DNA of 64,000 bases, taken from assembly GCA_902581005.1 (NCBI GenBank), contig CACHMT010000002.1, positions 1 to 64,000 on the forward strand, given 5' to 3'. Source of the DNA: an uncultured Alphaproteobacteria bacterium. Its GTDB lineage: Bacteria; Pseudomonadota; Alphaproteobacteria; Rhodobacterales; Rhodobacteraceae. Shown piece by piece: positions 56,338-64,000 of the stretch. The notes beneath the pieces were generated by a model, which was not told where the DNA came from, did no database searches, and saw only the letters and a program-made list of their open reading frames with translations. The stretch's first letter is position 1, and each line of letters begins with the position of its first letter. A program made the translations under genes and the position numbers.

Positions 56338-57381
56338 TCAAGGAAAAATTGGGCTTTCTAACAGACCAGATGTCTCGTCAAAGTCAAACATTATATTAGC
56401 GTTCTGAATAGCTTGACCTGCTGAACCCTTTACCAAATTATCCAGAACTGAAATCACAACACTTTTATCTTTATTATGATCTGAAATAACACCAATATGG
56501 CAAAAATTTGAGCCTCTTACATGTTGGGTGGCTGGTATTTCTTCAATTGGCAAAATTATTATGAAAGGCGCATTTTTATAAAAATTTTCTAGTGTTTTAT
56601 GGACTATGGAAGCAGGTGAGGCTATTGGTATAGATACAATAACTCCTCTATTTTGAGGCAACAAGTGCGGAATAAATGTTATATCAATCTTATTAATCGT
56701 AGCTTTTTTAAACTCTTGCTCTAATTCAGCGATATGCCTATGTTTACCAACGTTATATGGCTTTACGCCTTCGGAAACTTCTGCGTGTATAATATTTTGC
56801 TTTGCATCTCTTCCGGTACCAGAGACACCTGCTCCTAGATTAATTGTTAAACTATCACAATTAATTATTCCCTCATTCAAGAGTGGAAGGACAGGATAAA
56901 GTGAAGCAGCGGAATTACATCCAGTGCAGGCAATCAAAGACCCCTTCTTTATTTTTTCTTTGTAAATTTCAGTCAAGCCATAAACTGCTTTTTCCTGTAG
57001 AGAATGCGCAATATGTTTTGATCCATACCATCTTTCATATTCCTCAACCTGTTCCAATCTAAAATCTGCTGAAAGATCAATAATTTTTTTCCCTTCAGGA
57101 ATTCTTACAATGATTTCCTGACTTGTTGCGTGAGGTAACGCACAGAAAATTAAATCAACATTATCAAAATTCATTTCCTCAAGGTTTATGAAATCTGGTA
57201 TGTTTAAATGCCTCAGGTGCGGGAATATATCTTGTATTTTCTTGCCGGCATTTCTGTTAGCTACAACTTGATTCAACTCAAAATGAGGGTGTTTTGAAAT
57301 AAGGCGCATAAGTTCCGCCCCGGTATAACCGCTGCCACCAATAATGGAAACCAATATAGGATCTTTAATACTATTTGCCAT
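56338..57381 (-). CDS. argC: N-acetyl-gamma-glutamyl-phosphate reductase
   Basis: Third step of arginine synthesis, NADPH reduction of N-acetylglutamyl phosphate. The 347-residue long type has SIIGGSGYTGAELMRLI (usually GAxGYxG), FCALPHATSQE, the nucleophile cysteine in LIACTGCNSAASLYPVL and LGAGVSGTGRDAKQNI. It sits upstream of ccmE by one base and 9 bases downstream of the acyltransferase gene. Confidence 0.95.
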   Translation of the reverse strand: MANSIKDPILVSIIGGSGYTGAELMRLISKHPHFELNQVVANRNAGKKIQDIFPHLRHLNIPDFINLEEMNFDNVDLIFCALPHATSQEIIVRIPEGKKIIDLSADFRLEQVEEYERWYGSKHIAHSLQEKAVYGLTEIYKEKIKKGSLIACTGCNSAASLYPVLPLLNEGIINCDSLTINLGAGVSGTGRDAKQNIIHAEVSEGVKPYNVGKHRHIAELEQEFKKATINKIDITFIPHLLPQNRGVIVSIPIASPASIVHKTLENFYKNAPFIIILPIEEIPATQHVRGSNFCHIGVISDHNKDKSVVISVLDNLVKGSAGQAIQNANIMFDFDETSGLLESPIFP

Positions 57382-57390
57382 GGCGATAAA

Positions 57391-58275
57391 TTATCCTAAA
57401 AACAAACCATTTTCAAATGTTTGGTCAGGATCATTTGAAAGCGAGTAGACCTGAACTCTCAAATATTCCATCATACCATCAAGATCTTTAGAATAGCTTT
57501 GCAAATATTTTGAACCTATTTTTTTGCCTATAGCAACATCGACCTTCCTATCAACTTTCCTTCCAAACTCTCTAATTAAAAGAGCCATTCTTAGATTATA
57601 GCTCATATGACTTGCTATTTGAAACAGCCTACTATTACTGCCTCCAAAGTAAATTGGAACGACAGTAGCATCAGATTTCAAGATAAGTTTCGACGTAAAC
57701 CTTTTCCAAAAGGGATCTAGAGGACGACTAAAAAGCTTCGCTGAGGTTGCCACCGTGCCACCAGGAAAAATTCCAACAATACCACCCCCCTTGAGAAAGC
57801 GAATTGCCTCATTTCTCGTATTTATATTCTGGAGATTACCTTCTCTATTTTCTTCAAAGCTTATAGGAAGAACTACCTCATCAAGATCTTTTGCTTTCCT
57901 AAAAACTCTATTGGCGATTATTTTAAAATCATTTCGAGTCTTCGATAGGATATAACCTAGGAGCAACCCATCTAAAATACCAAATGGGTGGTTGGAGACA
58001 ATAACTACTGGTCCTGTTTTAGGTATATCTTCAAGAGACCCCTCAACTAAATTCATTTTTATGTTATACCTCTCAACTATAACCTCCCAAAAATTGCGAC
58101 CATTGGCGACTTCTATATCATAGTCCTTTGCTCTTTTTATTAAGCCAATCCTCCCTGTAATATTTTCTATACAGCGAATAAATAATTGACCTATTAAACC
58201 ATTAGCTGAAGTAGCATAGGAAATATCTCGAGCGACATCGTTTTTCATAAATAAACCAATAGTTGTATTTAGCAT
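57391..58275 (-). CDS. Lysophospholipid acyltransferase family protein
   Basis: A 294-residue PlsC-like acyltransferase. PVVIVSNHPFGILDGLLLGYI carries the NHxxxxxD-type motif of the group often found with hemolysin-like N-acyltransferases, and GIVGIFPGGTVATS corresponds to the second, substrate-binding block. It probably transfers an acyl chain to a lysophospholipid or ornithine-lipid precursor at the inner membrane face. An alternative ATG lies nine codons in (58248). Neither start has a clear ribosome site. Confidence 0.8.
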   Translation of the reverse strand: MLNTTIGLFMKNDVARDISYATSANGLIGQLFIRCIENITGRIGLIKRAKDYDIEVANGRNFWEVIVERYNIKMNLVEGSLEDIPKTGPVVIVSNHPFGILDGLLLGYILSKTRNDFKIIANRVFRKAKDLDEVVLPISFEENREGNLQNINTRNEAIRFLKGGGIVGIFPGGTVATSAKLFSRPLDPFWKRFTSKLILKSDATVVPIYFGGSNSRLFQIASHMSYNLRMALLIREFGRKVDRKVDVAIGKKIGSKYLQSYSKDLDGMMEYLRVQVYSLSNDPDQTFENGLFLG

Positions 58276-58378
58276 TTTGTAAATGAATAATGAGAATACG
58301 TATACAAAAAAATCTCACTTTTATTTTTTAATAAAAGTAAATTACACTAATAATTAATTTTAAATGAAGGAATGAATC

Positions 58379-59119
58379 ATGCAACTAAAAGGTAAAACCG
58401 CAATTATAACAGGTGGAGGTTCTGGATTTGGAGCTTCAATGGCTGATTTATTTGCAAAAAATGGAGCAAAAGTCATTGTTGCGGATATAGATATCGACAG
58501 TGCTCGCAAAGTAGCTGAAGGTACAGGGGGATATCCTTTAGAAGTGGATGTATCAAGCGCAAAAAGCGTAGAACAAATGAAAATCGAAATTTTTAAAGAA
58601 TACGAAAAAGTTGATATCGTTGTTAATAACGCAGGAACAACCCATCTACCTGCACCCATGGAGACCATAGAAGAAGACGAATTTGATAGAGTATTTAATG
58701 TAAACTGCAAGTCAGTCTATCTAACTGCAAAGCATTTTGTACCCCATTTTAAAGAAAATAAAAGCGGTGTAATTCTAAATATAGCGAGTACTGCAGGTGT
58801 TTCTCCAAGACCCAATTTAAATTGGTATAACTCATCAAAAGGGTGGATGATTCTTGCATCGAAAACTATGGCTGTTGAACTAGCCCCATTTGGTATAAGG
58901 GTCAATGTCATCAACCCCGTTGCTGGAGAAACCCCTTTGCTGAAATCGTTTTTGGGAGAAGATACTCCTGAGATGAGAGGGAAATTTCTTTCTACAATTC
59001 CATTGGGTCGATTTTCTTTGCCTGAAGATATTGCTTCTGCAGCTCTTTTCCTCTGTTCAGATGCAGCAAGTATGATTACAGGTGCCAATTTAGAGGTTGA
59101 TGGTGGTAGAACAATATAA
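58379..59119 (+). CDS. SDR family oxidoreductase (3-oxoacyl reductase / glucose dehydrogenase-like)
   Basis: A classical SDR of 246 residues: AIITGGGSGFGASMADLFA cofactor loop, VIVADIDID with an acidic end of strand 2 that favours NAD+, VVNNAGTTHLPAPM, the catalytic tyrosine-lysine in WYNSSKGWMILASK, and VINPVAGETPLLKSFLG. The last residues DGGRTI are standard. The substrate is unknown. AAGGA lies seven bases upstream of the ATG. The peptidase gene follows after 10 bases. Confidence 0.88.
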   Translation: MQLKGKTAIITGGGSGFGASMADLFAKNGAKVIVADIDIDSARKVAEGTGGYPLEVDVSSAKSVEQMKIEIFKEYEKVDIVVNNAGTTHLPAPMETIEEDEFDRVFNVNCKSVYLTAKHFVPHFKENKSGVILNIASTAGVSPRPNLNWYNSSKGWMILASKTMAVELAPFGIRVNVINPVAGETPLLKSFLGEDTPEMRGKFLSTIPLGRFSLPEDIASAALFLCSDAASMITGANLEVDGGRTI

Positions 59120-59129
59120 ATAGATCTAA

Positions 59130-60113
59130 ATGAAGAATATTTTTAACGGCCCCTCAGATTCGATCACGGATATTGACGGTTTCCTAGTCGGGAACGCTCA
59201 TGATGACAAGTTAAAGTCCGGGGTAACTGTTTTAACGCGATCAAATTCATTTAGAGCAAGCGTTAGTATTTTGGGAGGAGCACCAGGTACAAAAGAAACA
59301 GATTTATTATCACCAGATAAAATAGTCGATGAAATTGATGGAATTGTCCTTTCCGGTGGATCTGCATTTGGGTTGGATGCTTCCGGTGGGGTAATGGATT
59401 GTCTGAAAGATCGAAACCGTGGTTTTGATACTGGATCCATTAAAGTTCCTATAGTACCTAGTGCAATTCTTTTCGATCTTAAAAATGGGGGGGTTAAGGA
59501 TTGGAAAACAAACCCCTATCGCAATCTTGGCCAAAATGCTTTTTTAAACATATCCGATTTTTTTGAAATTGGCTCTGTAGGCGCAGGCTGTGGTGCAACT
59601 ACTAGTGCTTTCAAAGGTGGTTTAGGAACTAGTTCAATTTTTTACGGCGATAGAATAAAAGTGGGCGCCATCGTAGCAGTAAATTCAGTTGGGTCCCCTT
59701 GTTTTCCTGGAACCAACATTCTTTATTCAGATTTTTATGGTGCGAAGGAGCACCTTGAAAAACCTCCTACAAGCACCTTAATAAACTCTACTAAGCTTCT
59801 TAAAGGTGAAGCAACTACTTTAGGTATAGTTTGCACAAACTTAAATTTTAATAAAAATGACCTAAACCGAATAGCAACATCTGCTCATTCAGGAATAGCT
59901 AGAGCAATTGAACCTAGCCATACTCCCTTTGATGGAGATATTATTTTTTCTGCTACATCAGGAACACAACCGATTGATAGCAAGGACAACGATCTTATGC
60001 TAGTATGTCAGCTGAGTGCTCTTTGCATCACTAAAGCGGTAGGAAGTGCAATTAAGGCCGCAAGGAAAAAAAGGGGGGACAAGCTTGCTTGTTGGGCTGA
60101 TTTAAAAACTTAG
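59130..60113 (+). CDS. P1 family (S58, DmpA/NylC-like) self-processing peptidase
   Basis: A 327-residue Ntn-type hydrolase of the DmpA/NylC group. ITDIDGFLVGNAHDDKLKSG, VDGIVLSGGSAFGLDASGGV-like segment near residue 70, GSVGAGCGATTSAFKGGLG and the C-terminal IATSAHSGIARAIEPSHTPF are family signatures. Members cut themselves before a Ser or Thr that becomes the nucleophile; GEATTLGIVCTN near residue 228 is the best candidate site, by position. They hydrolyse short peptides or amides. No signal peptide is seen. It follows an SDR gene by 10 bases. Confidence 0.85.
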   Translation: MKNIFNGPSDSITDIDGFLVGNAHDDKLKSGVTVLTRSNSFRASVSILGGAPGTKETDLLSPDKIVDEIDGIVLSGGSAFGLDASGGVMDCLKDRNRGFDTGSIKVPIVPSAILFDLKNGGVKDWKTNPYRNLGQNAFLNISDFFEIGSVGAGCGATTSAFKGGLGTSSIFYGDRIKVGAIVAVNSVGSPCFPGTNILYSDFYGAKEHLEKPPTSTLINSTKLLKGEATTLGIVCTNLNFNKNDLNRIATSAHSGIARAIEPSHTPFDGDIIFSATSGTQPIDSKDNDLMLVCQLSALCITKAVGSAIKAARKKRGDKLACWADLKT

Positions 60114-60137
60114 CGTAATGATTTTTGGTAAAAAAGT

Positions 60138-60554
60138 ATGAAATATAAAGAAGTTTCTTTCGTTTTAGGTTGCATTGTTATTATATCCGTTGGCGGGTTT
60201 TTCTTGCTTCCCAAAGTTTTTAAAGAATTCCAAGATGAAGAAATTATTAGAGTGAGAGTTTCTCTCGAAAATAAGTGCTCAATAACTGATGATGCATTTG
60301 TTGTACTGGATGAGAGCACTAAAATAAAAACACCATTTTATGGTAAAATCGCCATTTTACGAACCGAAAGAAATGCTCCACTAAGGCTCTGGATGTCTCC
60401 AAATTTTCCTCAATTCAGATATGATGGTGAAATACAAAGAGCAGAGGAGGAAATGGTTATGATTTCAGATTGTAATCGTAATCCGAGAATGGACAGCGTG
60501 ATGAAATCAATGAGAGAAGCCTTTTCATCCTCCGAGGGCAAAAAAGATCAATGA
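60138..60554 (+). CDS. Small membrane-anchored protein of unknown function
   Basis: 138 residues: one N-terminal helix (VSFVLGCIVIISVGGFFLL) and a soluble, probably periplasmic domain with two cysteines (ENKCSIT, ISDCNRN). Strand-like segments (IIRVRVSLENK, DAFVVLDE, APLRLWMSP) suggest a small beta domain. The C-terminus is polar. No family is recognised. It starts 24 bases after the peptidase gene and may share its transcript. Confidence 0.5.
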   Translation: MKYKEVSFVLGCIVIISVGGFFLLPKVFKEFQDEEIIRVRVSLENKCSITDDAFVVLDESTKIKTPFYGKIAILRTERNAPLRLWMSPNFPQFRYDGEIQRAEEEMVMISDCNRNPRMDSVMKSMREAFSSSEGKKDQ

Positions 60555-60565
60555 AATCGTTTTTC

Positions 60566-61690
60566 CTAACAAATTTTTTCTAATACATCTTCGAAATTAG
60601 AAATTGTTCTATCAGGATTTTTAAGTTTATCTAAACCGAAGAGACCTAGCCTGAAAGTCTTGAAATCATTTCCTTCACCACACTCTAAGGGTACACCTGC
60701 GGCTATTTGCATCCCATTTTCTGCAAATATCTTACCATTTTGAAACGAGTCATTTTCTGTATAACTTACTATAACGCTTGTAGCCTTAAACCCATCTGCT
60801 GCTACGCTTTTAAATCCCTTACGTTCTAACAAAGCTCTAATTGAGTTTCCAATGTGATTTTGCTGTTCTCTAGCATTTTCAAAACCAAAATCCTCCGTCT
60901 CGTTTACTGTTTTTTCAAACTTTACAAGTGAGTCAGTGGGCATTGTTGTATGATAAGCGTGCCCATTATTCTCGTAGGCATTCATAATTCCAAACCATTT
61001 CTTTAAATCACAGCTGAAGCTTGAGCTTTCGGTTTTCTCCATGACCTTAATTGCGTGCTCGCTTAGCATCACAACACCCGCACAGGGTGATGCAGACCAC
61101 CCTTTTTGGGGAGCTGTTAATAAAACATCAACGCCAGTGGTTTTCATATCGACCCACGCTGCGCCTGAAGCGACGCAATCCAAAACAAATATACCACCAT
61201 GAGAATGAACGGCATTTGATATGCCCCTCAGATATTCATCCGGTAGAATAATTCCAGCTGAAGTCTCCACGTGTGGCGCAAAAACAACGGACGGTTTATT
61301 TTCATTAATATGCCGTGTTATTTCCTCAAGGGATTGAGGTTTAAAAGGTGCTTGAAAATTTTCAAAAGTTGGTGAAGCACTTAAAACCTTAACATTCGAT
61401 GTAATGTTTCCCTTTGAAAAAATCTGACTCCAGCGAAAACTGAACCAACCATTTCTGATTACAAGAACATTTTGATCGTTAGCAAACTGCCTCGCTATCG
61501 CTTCCATCCCAAAAGTACCTCCACCTGGGATAAGAGCTATTCCCTCTGACCTGTAAACTTGCTTAAGCTTTGTAGAGAGACTTCTCATCACCTCCTGAAA
61601 GTTTTGAGACATGTGATTTAAAGATCTGTCTGTAAATACTACCGAGTACTCAAACAAACCATCTGGATCGACATTCTGTAAAAGCGCCAT
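60566..61690 (-). CDS. Class V aminotransferase (alanine/serine-glyoxylate type)
   Basis: A 374-residue PLP enzyme. LIPGGGTFGMEAIARQFA binds the cofactor phosphate; VFAPHVETSAGIILPDEY, FVLDCVASGAAWVDM (Asp pairing with the PLP ring) and the Schiff-base lysine in TAPQKGWSASPCAGVVML follow in order. The layout fits alanine-glyoxylate or serine-pyruvate aminotransferases of class V; the true substrates are uncertain. It is oriented head-on to the small anchored protein gene, 11 bases apart. Confidence 0.85.
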   Translation of the reverse strand: MALLQNVDPDGLFEYSVVFTDRSLNHMSQNFQEVMRSLSTKLKQVYRSEGIALIPGGGTFGMEAIARQFANDQNVLVIRNGWFSFRWSQIFSKGNITSNVKVLSASPTFENFQAPFKPQSLEEITRHINENKPSVVFAPHVETSAGIILPDEYLRGISNAVHSHGGIFVLDCVASGAAWVDMKTTGVDVLLTAPQKGWSASPCAGVVMLSEHAIKVMEKTESSSFSCDLKKWFGIMNAYENNGHAYHTTMPTDSLVKFEKTVNETEDFGFENAREQQNHIGNSIRALLERKGFKSVAADGFKATSVIVSYTENDSFQNGKIFAENGMQIAAGVPLECGEGNDFKTFRLGLFGLDKLKNPDRTISNFEDVLEKIC

Positions 61691-61768
61691 AATGCAATAA
61701 TCTCCTATTAATATTTATAAGATATATATCAGAAAATTTTAATCTCTAGCAATTAAGAAAATATTTTT

Positions 61769-62587
61769 TTATCCCAATTTATTGAAGTCTCCATGCCTCC
61801 CAAAACCTTTTTTAAAGTTTTTAGCTCCATTTAAACCCTCTTCTGATAAAGCTTTTTTCCCATTAAACCATTCTTGTTTAAGAGCATCTATCATTGAAAG
61901 ACCTTCTTGAGCATAAACTGACTTTCTATCTACCTGCACGCAAATTTGAGGAAATTTTGCAATCTGATGCGCTAATTCCTCTGCTTTCTGTCTGGATTGA
62001 TCATTTTCTACGATATATTCACAAAGACCCAAAGCCAAGCACTCTTCTGCCTTAACTTGCCGTCCTGTCAAAATAATTTCCAAAGCGCGGCCACGCCCAA
62101 CAATTCTTGGCAACCTTATCGTACCTCCATCTATTAGGGGTATTCCCCACCTTCTGCAATAAACGCCAAGATATGCAGAAACCTCCATTACTCGGAAATC
62201 ACACCATAAAGCTAATTCCATTCCACCTGCTACAGCCGGTCCAGCTATTGCTCCAATCACAGGTTTTTTAAGGTTAAGACGACTTGGCCCCATCGGTCCT
62301 CTCGGCATCAAATTATTTTCTTTCAGAACCATCTCGTTTAATTCAATATCTAGGTCCTTTAATGGGTCATCCGTAGCTAGCATAGAAGCAAATTTTAAAT
62401 CCCAACCCGCACAAAAAGCTCCTCCTTCACCCCAAAAAACTGCAACTTTTCCATCTTTGCTATCGTTAAATTCTAAAAAAGCATCTGTTAACTGATCAGC
62501 ACTTAATGGATCCATTGCATTTCTACTCTCTGGACGAGAGTGAATGATCGTCCAGACTCCTTTGTTTTTTTCGACCCTTACAGACAT
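61769..62587 (-). CDS. Enoyl-CoA hydratase/isomerase (crotonase) family protein
   Basis: A crotonase-fold protein of 272 residues. The start is placed at ATG 62587, with GGGGGAAAG just upstream, where the family N-terminus (VRVEKNKGVWTIIHSRPESR) begins; the frame extends 36 codons further without a sensible homologous sequence. GEGGAFCAGWDLKFAS forms the oxyanion-hole region and AGPAVAGGMELALWCDFRV carries one catalytic-type glutamate. The second glutamate of true hydratases appears replaced in RRWGIPLIDGGTIRLPR, so hydratase activity should not be assumed. Confidence 0.85.
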   Translation of the reverse strand: MSVRVEKNKGVWTIIHSRPESRNAMDPLSADQLTDAFLEFNDSKDGKVAVFWGEGGAFCAGWDLKFASMLATDDPLKDLDIELNEMVLKENNLMPRGPMGPSRLNLKKPVIGAIAGPAVAGGMELALWCDFRVMEVSAYLGVYCRRWGIPLIDGGTIRLPRIVGRGRALEIILTGRQVKAEECLALGLCEYIVENDQSRQKAEELAHQIAKFPQICVQVDRKSVYAQEGLSMIDALKQEWFNGKKALSEEGLNGAKNFKKGFGRHGDFNKLG

Positions 62588-62696
62588 GACTTTCCCCCAA
62601 TCCAATATATTTGTATGATTATTATACAAAAGCTGCAATTTCATAAAAGTTAATTTTATTTTGAAAAACTTTGTCCTGAACGAAAAATCATTCAAA

Positions 62697-63374
62697 TCAG
62701 CTCGGTTGAAAAGTTTGAAAACTCAGTTTTGTTGTGTACCCCTCCGTTAAGGCCCAATCACTAAACTTGAAACTATTGAAAATTACTCCTGAGGAAAATG
62801 TGTTTGAACAGATTAAAAATACTTCAATATCTTTATAGTTACTTGAAATTACATCAAAAACTCCCTTCCACCAGTCTGCGGCTCTGATAGTAATATGAGC
62901 ATTTTCTCCATTTGGGAGTAAAGCGGCAGCCTTATAACATGCCACATTAACAACTAGCAATTTTTTTGAAAGAGAAAACAATTCGCTTACAACTTTTGGA
63001 ATATCCTCAATAAAAATATGCTCAAGGACATCCATACACACCACACAGTCAGCTTTCTTTTTTTCCATTAAACCTCTCGCAGGTTCAAAGGTATGTACCC
63101 TTTCTATTTGAAAAAATTGCTTTGCAGACTGTTTTGTTTTAGGTTCAAACCCAGGAGCGTCCCAATCTGACCCTCCTCCACCGTAATCTAGAACTGTTTT
63201 TATTTTCTCGTTAGAGATTTGATTTTTACATATATGCCTGAATTTCCTTAGTTGAAAATCATTATAGGGTTTTTCTTTTTTAGTCCCGTCTACCCTATCG
63301 ACGCCTTTTGTTGCCATTTCTTCGTACAATTTTATTAGGTCGTTTCCTTTTTTTGACAGTTTCATCTCTTCCAT
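62697..63374 (-). CDS. Class I SAM-dependent methyltransferase-like protein
   Basis: A 225-residue protein with a glycine-rich motif I (TVLDYGGGGSDWDAPG, near residue 62) and DCVVCMDVLEHIFIEDIPKV (post-motif II region), the pattern of UbiE/Methyltransf_11-like proteins. AHITIRAADWWKGVF is also found in methyltransferases acting on sugars or lipids. The acceptor is unknown. AGGGAAG lies four bases before the ATG at 63374. It lies upstream of the crotonase gene, possibly in one transcript. Confidence 0.75.
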   Translation of the reverse strand: MEEMKLSKKGNDLIKLYEEMATKGVDRVDGTKKEKPYNDFQLRKFRHICKNQISNEKIKTVLDYGGGGSDWDAPGFEPKTKQSAKQFFQIERVHTFEPARGLMEKKKADCVVCMDVLEHIFIEDIPKVVSELFSLSKKLLVVNVACYKAAALLPNGENAHITIRAADWWKGVFDVISSNYKDIEVFLICSNTFSSGVIFNSFKFSDWALTEGYTTKLSFQTFQPS

Positions 63375-63591
63375 AATACTTCCCTACTAAGAGTATAGAT
63401 CATACAAAATTTTTATTCGCTATTAGTTTTGATTTTTTTTCACGTAATGACCTTATTAGCATCAAAATCTAATTTAATTGATAGCCTACAATTTCTTATA
63501 ATTTCAATCGGTTTTTTAAACGTGAGGAAGCTTTATTCAAAATTGTAATACTCTCCTCAACGTCTAAATTAATCAATTTACTCGCCATTAA
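63375..63591. other. Non-coding or decayed stretch
   Basis: About 217 AT-rich bases upstream of the methyltransferase gene. No tRNA, repeat or clear promoter is seen. A 30-codon frame on the minus strand (63588-63496, beginning MASKLINLDVEESIT) is noted but unsupported. Together with the recombinase stump to its right, the region looks like decayed mobile DNA. Confidence 0.4.
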
Positions 63592-63720
63592 GGACAAGCG
63601 ACTATTGATAGAGCAGAGATTAACAAGCTTTACTCAGAACTAAAATCTGTTTCTAAAGTTGCTAAAGCAATCAACATATGCAGAAATAGTGTATATAGAA
63701 ATTTAGAGAAGGTAGCTTGA
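63592..63720 (+). pseudogene. C-terminal stump of a Hin/Gin-type serine recombinase
   Basis: The 42-codon frame has no usual start and is preceded directly by an in-frame stop, but its product matches the end of resolvase/invertase proteins: GQATIDRAEINKLYSELKS corresponds to the G-R-P-x-x-I-D linker, and SVSKVAKAINICRNSVYRNL to the DNA-binding helix-turn-helix (family consensus S-x-x-x-I-A-x-x-L-x-I-x-R-x-S-V-Y-R-x-L). The catalytic serine domain is absent. This indicates a past mobile element or inversion system here. A small intact HTH protein with a rare start is less likely. Confidence 0.6.
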
Positions 63721-63721
63721 T

Positions 63722-64000
63722 ATGGGTAGAAGATTTAGAAATGCGATGGTTAACTTTAAGTCTGAGGAAGATTTGGAAGTTTACCTAAAAAAGTTCACAG
63801 AAGAAATTCCTAAGCTCATGCCAGAAATTAAACAAATGACTATTTGTAGAGCATCAAAAGACTCTCTTTTACACTTCGTTACTTATGAATCTGAAGAAGA
63901 ACAGAATTTAGCTACTGAAAGATTTATAAAGTGGCGTGAGTCCATTACAGAAGAATTTCAAGATGCGATGGCTTTAGAAGGAGATATTATTGCAGAATGG
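63722..64000 (+). CDS. Protein of unknown function, N-terminal part (3' end outside window)
   Basis: The frame is open from the ATG at 63722 to the right edge: 93 codons with no stop. It begins MGRRFRNAMVNFKSEEDLEV and includes KKFTEEIPKLMPEIKQMTIC and HFVTYESEEEQNLATERFIK. The alternating strands and amphipathic helices resemble a small dimeric alpha-beta barrel (antibiotic-biosynthesis-monooxygenase-like) fold, but this is a guess. The ATG starts one base after the recombinase-stump stop. No clear ribosome site is seen. Confidence 0.6.
   Translation, partial: MGRRFRNAMVNFKSEEDLEVYLKKFTEEIPKLMPEIKQMTICRASKDSLLHFVTYESEEEQNLATERFIKWRESITEEFQDAMALEGDIIAEW

Noticed and set aside
63496-63588. 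30-codon minus-strand frame upstream of the methyltransferase
   Set aside because: Short, no ribosome site, no recognisable family; could be a remnant but is not supportable as a gene.

Overview
The window reads as a piece of the chromosome of an AT-rich, compact, probably free-living (perhaps marine) alphaproteobacterium. The gene neighbourhoods point to that class: yqeY divergent from carA; purL-bolA-grxD; a zapA coiled-coil pair beside transketolase; ftsB-pdhA-pdhB-pdhC with a lipoyl domain fused to the E1-beta subunit; mltG-fabF-acpP-fabG-fabD facing rpsF-rpsR-rplI-dnaB-alr; yfgM-bamB-der; and yajC-secD-secF. Intergenic gaps are short, many genes overlap by 1-8 bases, and TTG start codons are common. 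No rRNA, tRNA, CRISPR array, insertion sequence or intact phage gene was seen. Taxonomic placement below class is not possible from what I can read.

Layout. 1-7.3 kb is accessory: the end of a cytochrome b561, DUF952, a frameshifted DUF924 gene, an M20D amidohydrolase, a cytochrome P450, a MORN-repeat protein abutting a short DNA alkyltransferase, an MFS carrier and an unrecognised exported protein. 7.3-20.3 kb is core: K+-type H+-pyrophosphatase, YqeY, CarA, a UbiH-family hydroxylase, IlvC, SecG, PyrG, an acyl-CoA ligase, TerB, PurL, BolA, Grx4. 20.3-28.8 kb holds ZapA, transketolase, phosphoglycerate kinase (no gap gene between them), FtsB, the pyruvate dehydrogenase E1/E2 genes and CysE. 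28.8-33.2 kb (minus strand) is the fatty acid block fabD-fabG-acpP-fabF-mltG. 33.3-40.1 kb is ribosomal proteins S6/S18/L9, DnaB, alanine racemase, a lipid-transport permease/ATPase pair, CvpA and an SDR. 40-51.7 kb (mostly minus strand) covers Der, BamB, YfgM-like, an ATM1-type ABC exporter, a LysM protein with a fresh internal duplication, LOG, RarD, Fe-SOD, SecF, SecD, YajC and two small exported proteins. 52.2-64 kb is mixed: an oxalyl-CoA-synthetase-like ligase coupled to a ketopantoate-reductase-family gene, a Bcr/CflA-type carrier, CcmE, ArgC, an acyltransferase, an SDR, a P1-family peptidase, a class V aminotransferase, a crotonase, a methyltransferase, then a recombinase remnant and an ORF running off the end.

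The most notable biology is the pyruvate dehydrogenase gene set: the only lipoyl domain visible is on E1-beta, while E2 begins directly at the subunit-binding domain with no room upstream for a lipoyl domain. Other points of interest are an almost perfect 84-base in-frame tandem duplication in the LysM gene, the C-terminal helix-turn-helix stump of a Hin/Gin-type recombinase near the right edge, and two conserved gene orders with members missing (gap between tkt and pgk; radA and purF around cvpA). I did not find a clearly new multi-gene defence or biosynthetic system; most of the window is housekeeping.
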